Counted from the stretch's first letter, positions 44,718 to 53,067 are shown. The stretch: 64,000 nt of DNA from Propioniciclava coleopterorum (GCF_011393335.1 NZ_CP049865.1:1568722-1632721), one strand, 5' to 3'. Numbers and translations: made by a program. The notes: generated by a model not told the origin, from the sequence alone.

Positions 44718-44996
44718 GTGACGAGGACTACGATCAGGAGAGTCAGCACGTTCGGGGTGAGCGGTCTGACCTGCCCGGACTGCCTCGTCCTGCTCATGGA
44801 GCGCGTCCGACACCTGCACGGGGTTCGGGAGGTGACCGTCGACCTTGAGCCTGCGGGTGAATCGTCCCTCACGATCGCCCCCGCGGAAGCCGTGAGCGCC
44901 GAGGAAATCCGAGCCCTGGTCGACGAGATCGGCTTCGACTACATCGCCCGCCGGAGTCACCGCCGGCCCCTCCGGGGACAGGACGTTCGCTCGTGA
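44718..44996 (+). CDS. HMA-domain copper chaperone-like protein (CopZ-like)
   Basis: A 92-residue protein starting with GTG. GVSGLTCPDCLVLLMERVRHLHGVREVTVDL is an HMA-type fold with the CxxC metal site (CPDC, about residues 19-22), using CPDC where CopZ usually has CxxC after GMT. The remainder (ALVDEIGFDYIARRS) matches the last HMA strand/helix, followed by a basic tail. AAGGAG precedes the start. It lies between the two IS110 copies and may be a displaced piece of the metal-resistance cluster. Confidence 0.75.
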   Translation: MTRTTIRRVSTFGVSGLTCPDCLVLLMERVRHLHGVREVTVDLEPAGESSLTIAPAEAVSAEEIRALVDEIGFDYIARRSHRRPLRGQDVRS

Positions 44997-45075
44997 TCTC
45001 CCCTGATCCACAGCAAAGCTGGCGGACCCGAGTTCACGCACCTGCCCTGAGGCCCGCCCTGGACAGAGCACCAGC

Positions 45076-45390
45076 ATGAGCGCCGACCACGCCCACGCGT
45101 CGTAGGGCACCCATCGCAGCAAGCTCACGATCGTGGTCGGGATCACTGCCGCTATCCTGGTCGCCGAGGTCATCGGGGCGTGGTGGACCAACAGCCTCGC
45201 GTTGTTGGTCGACGCCGGTTACATGCTCACGGCGGCGTCGGGGCTGCTGATGGCGCTGATCGCCACCAACCTCGCCCTTCGCCCACCCACCCCCGAACGC
45301 ACCTGGGGCTGGCGGCGTGCCGAAGTGCTGGCCGCTGGCGCCCAGGCCGCGGTCCTGCTAGGGGTGGGGGTGTATGCAGTCGTCGAGGGT
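45076..45390 (+). pseudogene. Truncated, inactivated CDF transporter
   Basis: This is a close copy of the 5' third of the intact CDF at 21257 (ITAAILVAEVIGAWWTNSLALLVDAG, PPTPERTWGWRRAEVLAAGAQAAVLLGVGVYA). It carries a TAG at codon 10 (45103-45105), changes the helix-2 metal site from H-x3-D to Y-x3-A (GYMLTAAS), and loses all similarity after VVEG near 45390. Three independent lesions show it is dead. It probably arose from a duplicated metal operon cut by IS activity. Confidence 0.85.
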
Positions 45391-45490
45391 GGCGTTGCCC
45401 CCCGAGGAGTGGGGGAGCGTGCGTACCGGAAAGCGTCAGCGGCGCCCGCGACAATCGAGACGACCAAACAGGCGAGGAAAGGCGGACGTG

Positions 45491-45720
45491 GTGAGCCAGG
45501 ACTTCGAGTACGTGACCATCGGCCCCAGTGACGAGTTCAGCGTCGGGACGTCTCCCGATGGGGAGCCCGGCATCCTGATCGAGCAGACGGCGTTCGAGGA
45601 ACCGGATCGGTGGCTGTGCTTCGGTGAGGGGTTCGATGACGTGCGGCGTATGCGCGAACTGGCCGCTGCCCTGCACGACCTGGCCGCCCGCGCCGAGCGG
45701 GGGAGTGGCGGACGGCATGA
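45491..45720 (+). CDS. Small hypothetical protein, first of an overlapping pair, frameshifted as read
   Basis: The protein begins VSQDFEYVTIGPSDEFSVGTSPDGEPGILIEQTAFEEPDRWLCFGEGFDDVRRMRELAAALHDLAARAER. Read literally it runs on to 45784 with an Arg-rich tail overlapping the next gene by 68 bp. One extra G in the G5 run at 45699-45703 gives a stop at 45718-45720 that overlaps the next ATG as ATGA. I prefer that version (about 76 residues). GTG 45488 or 45491 follow an AGGAAAGG site. No family is recognised. The partner is an HTH protein. Confidence 0.55.
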
Positions 45721-46013
45721 GCGCCGAGAACGAACCCGCGGCCGACCCGGGCCAGTTCCTGCGCGAGGTCGCCAACGCCGATGAGGGCTGGTCGGAACGC
45801 TACGGCGGTCCGGAAGGGATCGCCCGCTGGACCCTGAACCTGCAGGACGCCCTCAAGGAACAGGCCAGCGACCTGGCAGCGGTCCGAACCGCCGCCATCC
45901 GGGAGATGCTGACCACCCGCTCCCTGGCCGACATCGCCCAAGCCCTCGGCGTCAGCAAGCAAGCCGTGTCCAAGGCCGCCAACAGCCCCACCTGGACCGA
46001 CCCCCGTTGGTGA
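45717..46013 (+). CDS. Small HTH protein, second of an overlapping pair
   Basis: A 98-residue protein: PGQFLREVANADEGWSERYGGPEGIARWTLNLQDALKEQASDLAAVRTAAIREML followed by a helix-turn-helix TRSLADIAQALGVSKQAVSKAA near the C-terminus. The late HTH with a helical N-terminal part resembles antitoxin or small sigma-like regulators, but no toxin-like partner is obvious. It is coupled to the preceding small gene and lies between the two IS110 copies, 39 bp before copy 2. It may be passenger cargo brought with the chaperone and CDF fragment. Confidence 0.65.
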   Translation: MSAENEPAADPGQFLREVANADEGWSERYGGPEGIARWTLNLQDALKEQASDLAAVRTAAIREMLTTRSLADIAQALGVSKQAVSKAANSPTWTDPRW

Positions 46014-46052
46014 CGTGGCTGGCCACTACGAGGCCAGCAACCGAGGCCGACG

Positions 46053-46273
46053 CCCGTTACCTTTCTGGTGACCCCGTAGGGCGGGGTTACGGTCGCCGGG
46101 CCCGGCATGACTTACTGCCCCTGTCTCACGCATGATCCGGGGGGTGTTGTCACCGAACCTGGTGGCGCCAGATGACCGCTGATAGGGACACGGCCTCAAC
46201 ACAGGTCTCTTCGTAACGTGGGTGCCGGCAGCTGACGCATCACCACTCCGACGACCGTCGTTTCGATGGAAGG
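46053..46273 (+). ncRNA. Predicted bridge (seek) RNA region of IS110 copy 2
   Basis: This is the 221-bp non-coding left end, mirror of the one in copy 1, with the same stem-forming GTGACCCCG/CGGGGTTAC pair near 46068-46091. It is identified by position in an IS110 element only. Confidence 0.45.
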
Positions 46274-47500
46274 ATGGTGGCCGTCATGCACAACGACCTC
46301 GGCTTCGACATCTGGTGCGGGCTCGACGTGGGCAAGCAAGCCCACCATGCCTGCGCCCTCGACGCCGCCGGCAAGAAGGTGTTCGACAAGCCCTTGCCGC
46401 AGGACCAGTCCAAGCTCGAAGACTTGTTCACGAGGCTGTCCGAGCACGGTCGGGTGTTGGTGATCGTCGACCAGCCCAACACGATCGGCGCGCTGCCCAT
46501 CGCCGTCGCCCGGTCGATGGGCATCCAGGTCGCCTACCTGCCAGGCCTCGCGATGCGAAGGGCCGCCGATCTCTATCCGGGCAACGCGAAGACCGACGCG
46601 CGCGACGCGTTCGTCATCGCCGACGCCGCTCGAACGATGCCGCACACCCTTCGCCGGGTCGACCTGGGCGAAGAGACCTTGGCGGAGTTGAAGGTTCTGG
46701 TCGGGTTCGATGAGGACCTGGCTGCGGAAGCGACTCGGTTGTCGAACCGGATCCGGGGACTGCTCACGCAGATCCATCCCGCGCTGGAACGCGTTGTCGG
46801 ACCCCGATTGGCCACCAGGCAAGGCCTCGCTGTGATCGAGCAGCTCGGCGGACCCCAAGGCATGACCGCAGCATCGAAGTCCAAGCTGCTGCGGGTCATC
46901 ACCAAAGCCAACCCGCGTCACGCCCAGAACTTCGCCGACGCCATCACCCAGACCCTGTCCGAGCAGACCGTTGTTGTTGCCGGGACTGCCGCGGCCGAAC
47001 AGGTTCTGCCGAAGCTCGCCGCTTCCCTGCCCCAGACGTGGGACCAGCGCTCCGAGTTGGCTGCGCAGGTCGAGAAGGTCGTTGATGCTCACCCTCTTGC
47101 CGAGGTCCTGACCTCGATGCCAGGCGTCGGGGTCAGGACCGCAGCACGGATCCTGCTCGACGTTGGCGACGCCTCCTTGTTCCCGACCGCCGGACACCTG
47201 GCCGCCTACGCCGGCCTCGCACCCGTCACGCACCGCTCCGGAACCAGCATCCGGGGCGAGTTCCCAGCCAGATCGGGAAACAAGCACCTCAAACGGGCCC
47301 TGTTCCTGTCATCGTTCGCCGCGCTCAGATCCGATCCCGTCAGCAGGGCCTACTACGACCGGAAACGAGCCCAAGGCAAGAAACACAACGCCGCACTCAT
47401 CTGCCTCTCCCGGCGCCGAGTCGATGTCCTGTTCGCCATGCTCAGAAACCGCGAGCCCTACCGGGCCCCCAACCCGACGCCACAACCCCTCGCAGCTTGA
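46274..47500 (+). CDS. IS110-family transposase (recombinase), copy 2
   Basis: This 408-residue recombinase is residue-for-residue identical to the copy at 43222-44448, including DVGK, KTDARDAFVIAD and the SGTSIRG serine region. Identity of the two copies indicates very recent transposition or gene conversion. Neither copy shows a frame error, although other genes nearby do; the gene has few long G/C runs, which agrees with run-length errors being the cause elsewhere. Confidence 0.93.
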   Translation: MVAVMHNDLGFDIWCGLDVGKQAHHACALDAAGKKVFDKPLPQDQSKLEDLFTRLSEHGRVLVIVDQPNTIGALPIAVARSMGIQVAYLPGLAMRRAADLYPGNAKTDARDAFVIADAARTMPHTLRRVDLGEETLAELKVLVGFDEDLAAEATRLSNRIRGLLTQIHPALERVVGPRLATRQGLAVIEQLGGPQGMTAASKSKLLRVITKANPRHAQNFADAITQTLSEQTVVVAGTAAAEQVLPKLAASLPQTWDQRSELAAQVEKVVDAHPLAEVLTSMPGVGVRTAARILLDVGDASLFPTAGHLAAYAGLAPVTHRSGTSIRGEFPARSGNKHLKRALFLSSFAALRSDPVSRAYYDRKRAQGKKHNAALICLSRRRVDVLFAMLRNREPYRAPNPTPQPLAA

Positions 47501-47527
47501 CGAGAAACATAGGGACACCCCCCGGCA

Positions 47528-48805
47528 CCGAGCCTCCCGCCGGACATCCCCGCCCGGGGCGGCACCCTCGCGCACGCGTGCGCCGCCGAGCCGTCGCCCC
47601 CGCCCCCACCCCGCGCCACCCGCATCCGGGTCGCCGGGCTCGATCTGGCACGCGCGCTGGCGGTGCTGGGCATGATGACGGTGCATCTGACGCCCCTCGT
47701 ATCGGACGACGGGATGCGCCCCCTGGCGTGGATCGTCGCCTCGGGGAACTCGGCGGCGCTGTTCGCCGTCCTGGCCGGTGTCGGGGTGGGCCTGACCACC
47801 GGACGCAACCACCCCCCGAGCGGGCGGGCCTGGACCGGCGCGGCCCTCAACCTCGTGGTGCGGACCCTGTTCATCGGGACGCTCGGGTTGTTGCTGGGGT
47901 TGCTCGTGGATGCGGACCAGGCCAGCATCATCCTGCCCACCTATGCGGTGCTGTTCGTCATGCTCGTCCCGATCCTGCGGGCGAGCGCACGGTTCGACCT
48001 GGTCCTGGGTCTGCTGGCCGCCGTCGGTGCGCCGCTGGTCAGCCACGTCATCCGGCGAACCTGGGAGCTGCCAGGTTCCGCGGCGCTGGCGTCGAACCCG
48101 AACCTCACCCTGGTGGATCTCGCCGCGGACCCCGCCGGGAGCCTGGTCACCGTGATGCTCACCGGCACCTTCCCGGCGTTGACCTGGTTCGCGTACGCCT
48201 GCGTCGGGCTGGGGATCGGCCGCACCGCCATCGGACGCCGCCACGTCGCCGCCTCGCTCCTCGCGTTGGGGGCGGCCCTCGCCGCGTTCGCCTCCCTGGC
48301 GGGCTGGCTGCTTCTCGACGTGGTCGGTGGTCGCACGCAACTCGCCGCCGTGGCGTCGCGGAGCATGTCCCTGGAGGCCTACACCGACATCCTGGTGTGG
48401 GGGGCGGGCGGCACCTTGCCGACGACGACCCGGTGGTGGAATGCGGTCCTGGCGCCCCACACCGGCACCCCGCTCGATCTGCTGTTCACCCTGGGCATCG
48501 CCTGCGGCGTGCTTGGCGCCTGCCTCATCGTCGGGCGCGTGGTCGCCCGTCCGCTGCGCCCGCTCACCACCCTCGGGTCGATGCCGCTGAGCGCGTACGT
48601 GGGGCACCTCCTCATGCTGCAGGTTCCGGTCCTGGCCGACGCCTCCTGGCTGTCGCTGCTGGTGCAGTTCGCGATCCTGCTGGTGGCGGCGGGGTTGTGG
48701 CGGCTGTGGTTCTCCAGGGGGCCGCTGGAGATGGTCCTGGGGGTCTTCACCTCGACGGTCAAGCGCTGGCTGCCGTCCGAACCACCCGCTCCGGCGCGCG
48801 GGTGA
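47528..48805 (+). pseudogene. 5'-truncated DUF418/HGSNAT-like membrane protein
   Basis: The frame is open from the IS border without a start codon before GTG 47663. Its first residues (RATRIRVAGLDLARALAVLGMMTVHL) are the typical N-terminal motif of the heparan-acetyltransferase-like/DUF418 membrane family, where R-x-x-x-L-D-x-x-R is near the true start. About ten helices follow, with GSMPLSAYVGHLLMLQ near the end. The IS110 copy 2 border removed the upstream part, probably including the promoter. Translation from GTG 47663 would give a 380-residue protein lacking the first helix motif. It is coupled by GTGA to the PPTase gene. Confidence 0.65.
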
Positions 48806-49391
48806 GGGCGCCGCGCTGCGACGTCTGGCTGGTGCGCGGCTCCCTGCGGGGGCGTCGCCTCCTGGACGTCGTCCTGGCCCCCTCGGTCGTCGCTCCCGGC
48901 TGGGAGCTGAGGCGCCGGTGCGGGGTCTGCGGGGGACCGATCACGGCAGGCCCGTGCTGCCGTGGCCGGGGGCGCCCTCGGTCTCCTTGTCGTACACGGA
49001 CGGCTGGGGGGCGGTCGCGCTGGCAGGCGGCCCCGTCGGCGTCGACGTCGAACGCCGGTTCGGGCGGTCCGGACTGGAGGCCCTGGCCGAGTGGGTCTGG
49101 ACTCCTGCGGAGCGCGTCCGGGCACGGGGGGTGCCCGACTGGTCGGGACGGCTCTACCGCGATTGGACGCGCAAGGAGGCCGTGCTCAAGGCGCACGGGG
49201 TCGGACTGAGCGTCCCCATGTCGACGTTCGAGGGTGGTCGTCGCCTCGTCCGGGTCCCCGGGTTCCGGCCCCTGGCGGTGTTCGGGCTGGGCCGGTGGTC
49301 GCCGCCGGGGGTGGTGGCCGCCGTCGCGGTCGCGCCCGGGGTCGAGGTGAGGGTGCGGGTCGTGTCGGGCCCGGTCACACCTCGTCGATGA
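48802..49391 (+). CDS. 4'-phosphopantetheinyl transferase, frameshifted as read
   Basis: A Sfp/AcpT-type enzyme that loads phosphopantetheine on carrier proteins. It starts with GTG (RAPRCDVWLVRGSLRGRRLLDVVL). The CGVCGG-x-x-HGRPVLP motif crosses a frame change at the G5 run 48931-48935. One extra G restores it. The second part holds VSLSYT, GVDVERR (metal-binding Asp/Glu) and DWTRKEAVLKAHGVGL (W-x-x-KE-A-x-x-K). Full length would be about 196 residues. It overlaps the truncated membrane gene upstream (GTGA) and, tail to tail, the minus-strand lipoprotein gene by 17 bp. Confidence 0.78.
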
Positions 49392-50028
49392 CGAGGGATC
49401 CCTGGTAGCTGTCGATCAGGTGGCCGCCTGCAGGCTGGCGGGCGAGCCAGTAGGTGGGCCGGTTCTTCGCGTGGAGCCGCACAGGACGCCCCTGGGCGGA
49501 CATCTGCACGATGGCCCGGTAGCTGAACCGGACGGTGATCTCCTCGGTCGTGGCGTCGTAGTCGACGGCCCCGCGTTCGATGGCCTGGGTCCGCAGCATC
49601 GTGTCCCGGCCCGGTTTGGTGACCTGGGCGCGGGGGCTCCAGCCGCTGAACTGCAGCACGTTGAGGTTGCCTCGAGCTGTCGAGTCGCCCTGGACGACGA
49701 GGGCTGCTTGCTCCGTCAAGTACGGCTTCGCGGTCTCGCTGAGGTCATCGAGCACCGTTCGGGCGAGCTGGTCGGCGGTCGGCGGGTTCGCCGGATCCAT
49801 CAGGTCTTCCTGGAACTGGTGGGTGAGGGCGAAGTCGACGGCGAACCGCCAGGCCGCGGCCGCCTCGTCGGCGCCGACGGCTTCCACGACGGCCGCCGAG
49901 TAGCTGGGGTCGCGTACCCAGCGGACAGGCGTGACCGCATCCGGGTCGTAGACGGTGGCGCAGCCGGTCAGGGTGAGGGCGAGGAGCGCGGCGAGCAGCA
50001 GGCTGCCGAGCAGGCGAAGGCGTGGCAT
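49375..50028 (-). CDS. Lipoprotein, unknown function
   Basis: A 217-residue predicted lipoprotein with signal MPRLRLLGSLLLAALLALTLTGC (lipobox LTGC, Cys about 23). The mature part (DPDAVTPVRWVRDPSYSAAVVEAVGADEAAAAWRFAVDFAL and so on) looks like a secreted alpha/beta domain, but no family is recognised; the second half (TTEEITVRFSYRAIVQM to YQGSLVIDEV) is beta-rich. GGAAACC lies before the ATG. It ends within the PPTase gene on the other strand. No operon partner is evident. Confidence 0.75.
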   Translation of the reverse strand: MPRLRLLGSLLLAALLALTLTGCATVYDPDAVTPVRWVRDPSYSAAVVEAVGADEAAAAWRFAVDFALTHQFQEDLMDPANPPTADQLARTVLDDLSETAKPYLTEQAALVVQGDSTARGNLNVLQFSGWSPRAQVTKPGRDTMLRTQAIERGAVDYDATTEEITVRFSYRAIVQMSAQGRPVRLHAKNRPTYWLARQPAGGHLIDSYQGSLVIDEV

Positions 50029-50076
50029 CGGGGTTTCCTTCAGGGCGGGGGTGTGCCGAGCAGGGCAGTCCTCACT

Positions 50077-51036
50077 CTATCGCTTGAGGGGAGGGTGGGG
50101 CCCGGTGCACCGGGCGAGGTAGCGGAGCCAGCCCAGCCACAGGGCGCCGAGCGCGGCCAGGGCGGCGAGACCCCACCCGAACCAGGTGGTGTCGAACTCG
50201 GGCACGGCGATGCCGGACCAGGCGCCGACCAGCCCGGTGAGCGTCGCGCCGGCCACGAGCACGGCCGAGGTGATGGAGACGATCAGCAGCGCGATGTTGA
50301 GCCGTCGCCGGGCCGAGGTCTCGGCCGCGGTGTAGACCCGCAGCATGACGTGAGCGTTGATCGAGTCGCCGAGGGTCATCGCCGCGGCGAACGCGAGCGG
50401 CAGGCACAGCAGGGCGACCGGGGGGACCCCGGCGAGCGACGCCGACGCGGTGAGCATGAGCAGGGAGATCGTGGACGCCGTGTCGAAACCGAGCCCGAAC
50501 AGCAGTCCGAACGCGTACACGTGCCCCGCGTGGCGCACCCGCGACAGCGGCGTCATGAGCAGGCGGCCCCACCAGCCGGTCGGGGCCAGCGCGTGGGTGT
50601 GCCCCACCGCGTCCGCACCGCGCACGGCCGCCACCAGCAGCGGGGTGTTGGCGGCGGCGACGGCGAGCAGGTAGGCCGCGGAGACTCCCGCACCGATGCT
50701 GCCCAGGACGGTCGCGAGCTGGGTGTCCGGGTCGATCGCCTCCCTCACCCAGGCGGCGCCGAGCACCACGGCGACGCCGGCGGCCAGCACCACCGTCGAG
50801 TGGCCCAGGGAGAACGCCAGCCCGACCCCAGCCGGATTGCGCTGCTCGCCGAGCAGCTTGCGCGTGGAACCGTCGATCATCGCCAGGTGGTCGGCGTCCA
50901 GGGCGTGGAGCAGCCCCCGGCTGTAGGCGAACGCGATCATCGCCAGTCCGGCGGTGCCCAGGAGGTGGCCGCCGAGGAACAGTGCCAGCGCAGCCACGTG
51001 CAGGGCGGCCACGGCGGCGATGTTCCAGCGGACCAC
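50077..51036 (-). CDS. NiCoT-family nickel/cobalt permease
   Basis: A 319-residue transporter with eight helices. The hallmark motif H-A-L-D-A-D-H with AMID after it (LLHALDADHLAMID, about residues 42-55) is present, as are LGHSTVV and GLLFGLGFDTASTISLL. NiCoT proteins import Ni(II) or Co(II) for urease, hydrogenase or B12 enzymes; none of these is in the window. No cobalt or nickel riboswitch was recognised upstream. The start is taken at ATG/GTG 51036, giving a normal family length. Confidence 0.9.
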   Translation of the reverse strand: MVRWNIAAVAALHVAALALFLGGHLLGTAGLAMIAFAYSRGLLHALDADHLAMIDGSTRKLLGEQRNPAGVGLAFSLGHSTVVLAAGVAVVLGAAWVREAIDPDTQLATVLGSIGAGVSAAYLLAVAAANTPLLVAAVRGADAVGHTHALAPTGWWGRLLMTPLSRVRHAGHVYAFGLLFGLGFDTASTISLLMLTASASLAGVPPVALLCLPLAFAAAMTLGDSINAHVMLRVYTAAETSARRRLNIALLIVSITSAVLVAGATLTGLVGAWSGIAVPEFDTTWFGWGLAALAALGALWLGWLRYLARCTGPHPPLKR

Positions 51037-51150
51037 CCGGCGGAGCGCGGGGGTTGCGGGCCTGGCGGGGTGGTCATGGCGGCACCCTAGCCGTGGCGGG
51101 GTTGCGAGCGAGCGGGGGCGTCGCGGAGCGTACCTGGCTCAGTGAACGCG

Positions 51151-51183
51151 TTGACCCAACTGTATATATGCAATATATTCAGT
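51151..51183 (+). promoter_or_regulatory. Leaderless promoter and operator of the GntR-ABC operon
   Basis: TTGACC (51151-51156), a 17-bp spacer and TATATT (51174-51179) form a good promoter whose start would fall on GTG 51186. ACTGTATATA (51159-51168) and TATATTCAGT (51174-51183) are arms of an imperfect palindrome matching 9 of 10 and covering the -10, a likely GntR site. Confidence 0.65.
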
Positions 51184-51185
51184 AC

Positions 51186-51572
51186 GTGCACATCGTCTTG
51201 TCCGCCACATCGGGAACCCCGATGTACGAGCAGATCAAGGACCAGGTCCGCAGCGCCGTCTACGGCGGCGCCCTGGCCCCCGGTCAGCCGCTCCCCTCCC
51301 AACGCGAACTCGCCCGCGACCTGCAGGTGAGCCTGATCACCGTCACCCGCGCCTACAACGACCTGGTGGCCGAAGGGATCATCGGCGCGCGCCAGGGCCG
51401 CGGCACCGTGGTGCTCGACGTCGACCCGCACCGGGTCCGCGCTCACCTCGACGACCGCATCGACCAGGCCCTGCGCGCGGCCATCATCGCCGCCCGGCTG
51501 GGGGGCCGCCCGATCGACGATCTGACTCAACGACTGTCCCGCCTCTGGGACGAGGAGCAACCACACCCATGA
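51186..51572 (+). CDS. GntR-family regulator, YtrA subfamily
   Basis: A 128-residue regulator: HIVLSATSGTPMYEQIKDQVRSAVYGGALAPGQPLPSQRELARDLQVSLITVTRAYNDLVAEGIIGARQGRGTVV is a complete GntR winged helix. The short C-terminal tail without a ligand domain marks the YtrA type, which controls adjacent ABC exporters. GTG 51186 coincides with the predicted transcription start; ATG 51168 is an alternative but lies within the promoter. The stop overlaps the ATPase start (ATGA, 51569-51572). It is probably autorepressed through the palindrome at its promoter. Confidence 0.85.
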   Translation: MHIVLSATSGTPMYEQIKDQVRSAVYGGALAPGQPLPSQRELARDLQVSLITVTRAYNDLVAEGIIGARQGRGTVVLDVDPHRVRAHLDDRIDQALRAAIIAARLGGRPIDDLTQRLSRLWDEEQPHP

Positions 51573-52426
51573 CCACGCCCGTCGCCGCGCAGTTGCGCGG
51601 CCTTGTCAAAGACCGAGGTCGCTTCCGGCTCGGCCCCGTGGATCTCACGCTGCCCTACGGCTACGTCACGGCGCTGCTCGGGGCCAACGGCTCCGGCAAG
51701 ACCACGTTGATCAAGATCCTGCTGGGCCTCATCGCGCCCGCCGGCGGAGGCGTCACGATCCTCGGGGCCGATCCGCGCACCCTGCCCGCAGGCGTCCGCG
51801 CCGTGCTGGACACCTCCTACTTCGTGCCCGACTGGCGGGTCGGGGAGGCCCTGCGCGCGCTGCGCCCCACCGCGGACGCCTGGGACGACGCGCTGGTGCG
51901 CCAGCTCGTGGAGCGCTTCGACCTGCCCCGGGAGGGCCGGATCAAGGAGCTTTCGCGCGGCGAGGCGAGCAAGCTCAAGCTCACGGTCGCGCTGGCCGCC
52001 CGTCCTCAGTTGCTGATCCTCGACGAGCCGACCAGCGGGCTCGACCCGCTGGCCCGCGAGCAGGTGCTCCAGGTCATCCGCGAGTTCATGGTGGACCCCA
52101 CGCACTCGGTGCTGTTCTCCACCCACATCCCCTCCGACATGCCGGGGCTGGCGGACCAGGTCGTGGCCCTGCGGCAAGGGCAGGTCGTGCTCGACCGGCC
52201 GATGGATCAGCTCACCGACGACTTCTTCGCGGTAAGAGGCGTGCGCGAGGAGCTGGATCACCTGCCCGACGTCCTGATCGGCGTGCGCCGCACGGCCACC
52301 AACTTCACCGCCATCGTGGCGGCGGACCAGACGGCAGGCCTCCCGCCGAGCGTGCTCGTCGAAGCGGCCGACGTCGACGACGTCGCGAAAGCCCTCGCGG
52401 TCCCCGTGGAAGGAATCGACCTGTGA
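51569..52426 (+). CDS. ABC transporter ATP-binding protein
   Basis: A 285-residue ABC ATPase with Walker A GANGSGKTT (about residues 39-47), a signature-like LSRGEASKLKL (deviating from LSGGQ), Walker B LLILDEPTSGLDP and switch His in LFSTHI. It pairs with the following membrane protein and the preceding YtrA-type regulator, an arrangement seen in stress-induced or antimicrobial-export ABC systems. The substrate cannot be told from sequence. GTGA overlap (52423-52426) couples it to the permease. Confidence 0.9.
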   Translation: MTTPVAAQLRGLVKDRGRFRLGPVDLTLPYGYVTALLGANGSGKTTLIKILLGLIAPAGGGVTILGADPRTLPAGVRAVLDTSYFVPDWRVGEALRALRPTADAWDDALVRQLVERFDLPREGRIKELSRGEASKLKLTVALAARPQLLILDEPTSGLDPLAREQVLQVIREFMVDPTHSVLFSTHIPSDMPGLADQVVALRQGQVVLDRPMDQLTDDFFAVRGVREELDHLPDVLIGVRRTATNFTAIVAADQTAGLPPSVLVEAADVDDVAKALAVPVEGIDL

Positions 52427-53067
52427 ACACCCTTGGCTTCATGGCGCTGGACGTCCGCTCGGTGCGTCCCTACACCCTCCCCTTGATCGGGGCGGCCGTG
52501 CTCGGCGTGGCCGTCGGGCAACTGGGCAGCACCGGCTACCCCACCGCCACGCTGTCGATCGCCGCGGTCATCGTCACGATGCTGGTCAGCTCGTATCTGT
52601 TCTCTTTGGACGAGCGCTCCGGGCTCGACACGCTCTACGGGCTCGCCCGCCTCACGCGGGCCCAGGTGGTGGTCGGTCGCTACGCGACGCTCCTGACGGC
52701 GGCGCTGGTGAGCACGTTGCTCGGCGTCCTGGCCTACCCGCTGGCCGCGTGGCGCGCGGGGGTCGACGCCTGGGCGGGCCTGCCCGAGGCCGCTCTCGGG
52801 GTCTGGTGCGGCGTCGGATGGATGATCGCCGTCCAGGCGCCGGTGTGCTTCCGAAGCGGCTACACCAAGGCGCGCTTCATCCTGCTGGTGCTCGCCTTGG
52901 CCATGTTCTGCGTCGTCATGGGCGGCGCCTCGATCCTGCAGTTCTCGGTCGCCACGCAGTCCGGTCTGCCGGGCTGGGGACTCCCGGCGCTGGTGCTCAC
53001 CACCGCGGCCGCGCTGGTCGGCTCGGGTGCGCTGTCGATCCGCTGGTACCGGCGCCGCGACCTGTGA
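52423..53067 (+). CDS. ABC-2-type membrane permease
   Basis: A 214-residue membrane protein with six helices (TLPLIGAAVLGVAVGQL, LSIAAVIVTMLVSSYLFSL, YATLLTAALVSTLLGVLAYPLA, GVWCGVGWMIAVQAPV, ARFILLVLALAMFCVVMG and ALVLTTAAALVGSGALSIRWY). SLDERSGLDTLYGLARLTRAQVVVGRY between helices 2 and 3 is the coupling segment typical of ABC2_membrane_5 proteins. It starts with GTG overlapping the ATPase stop. It is the last gene of the GntR-ABC operon and convergent to the racemase gene. Confidence 0.83.
   Translation: MNTLGFMALDVRSVRPYTLPLIGAAVLGVAVGQLGSTGYPTATLSIAAVIVTMLVSSYLFSLDERSGLDTLYGLARLTRAQVVVGRYATLLTAALVSTLLGVLAYPLAAWRAGVDAWAGLPEAALGVWCGVGWMIAVQAPVCFRSGYTKARFILLVLALAMFCVVMGGASILQFSVATQSGLPGWGLPALVLTTAAALVGSGALSIRWYRRRDL

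Larger units (their letters stand above)
46053..47527 (+). mobile_element. IS110-family element, copy 2
   Basis: This 1475-bp copy is in the opposite orientation to 43195-44669, with matching ends (left CCCGTTACC, right CCCCCCGGCA). The borders were set where the two copies stop agreeing. The right end joins the truncated acyltransferase-like gene with no spacer, so the insertion, or a deletion from it, removed that gene's start. Confidence 0.85.

Noticed and set aside
43195-47527. Composite transposon with terminal inverted repeats
   Set aside because: IS110 elements do not use classical terminal repeats or make target duplications, and the two outer flanks are unrelated; coordinated movement of the segment cannot be claimed.
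51037-51100. Nickel/cobalt or cobalamin riboswitch before the NiCoT gene
   Set aside because: The upstream region is short and shows no conserved riboswitch core that I could recognise.
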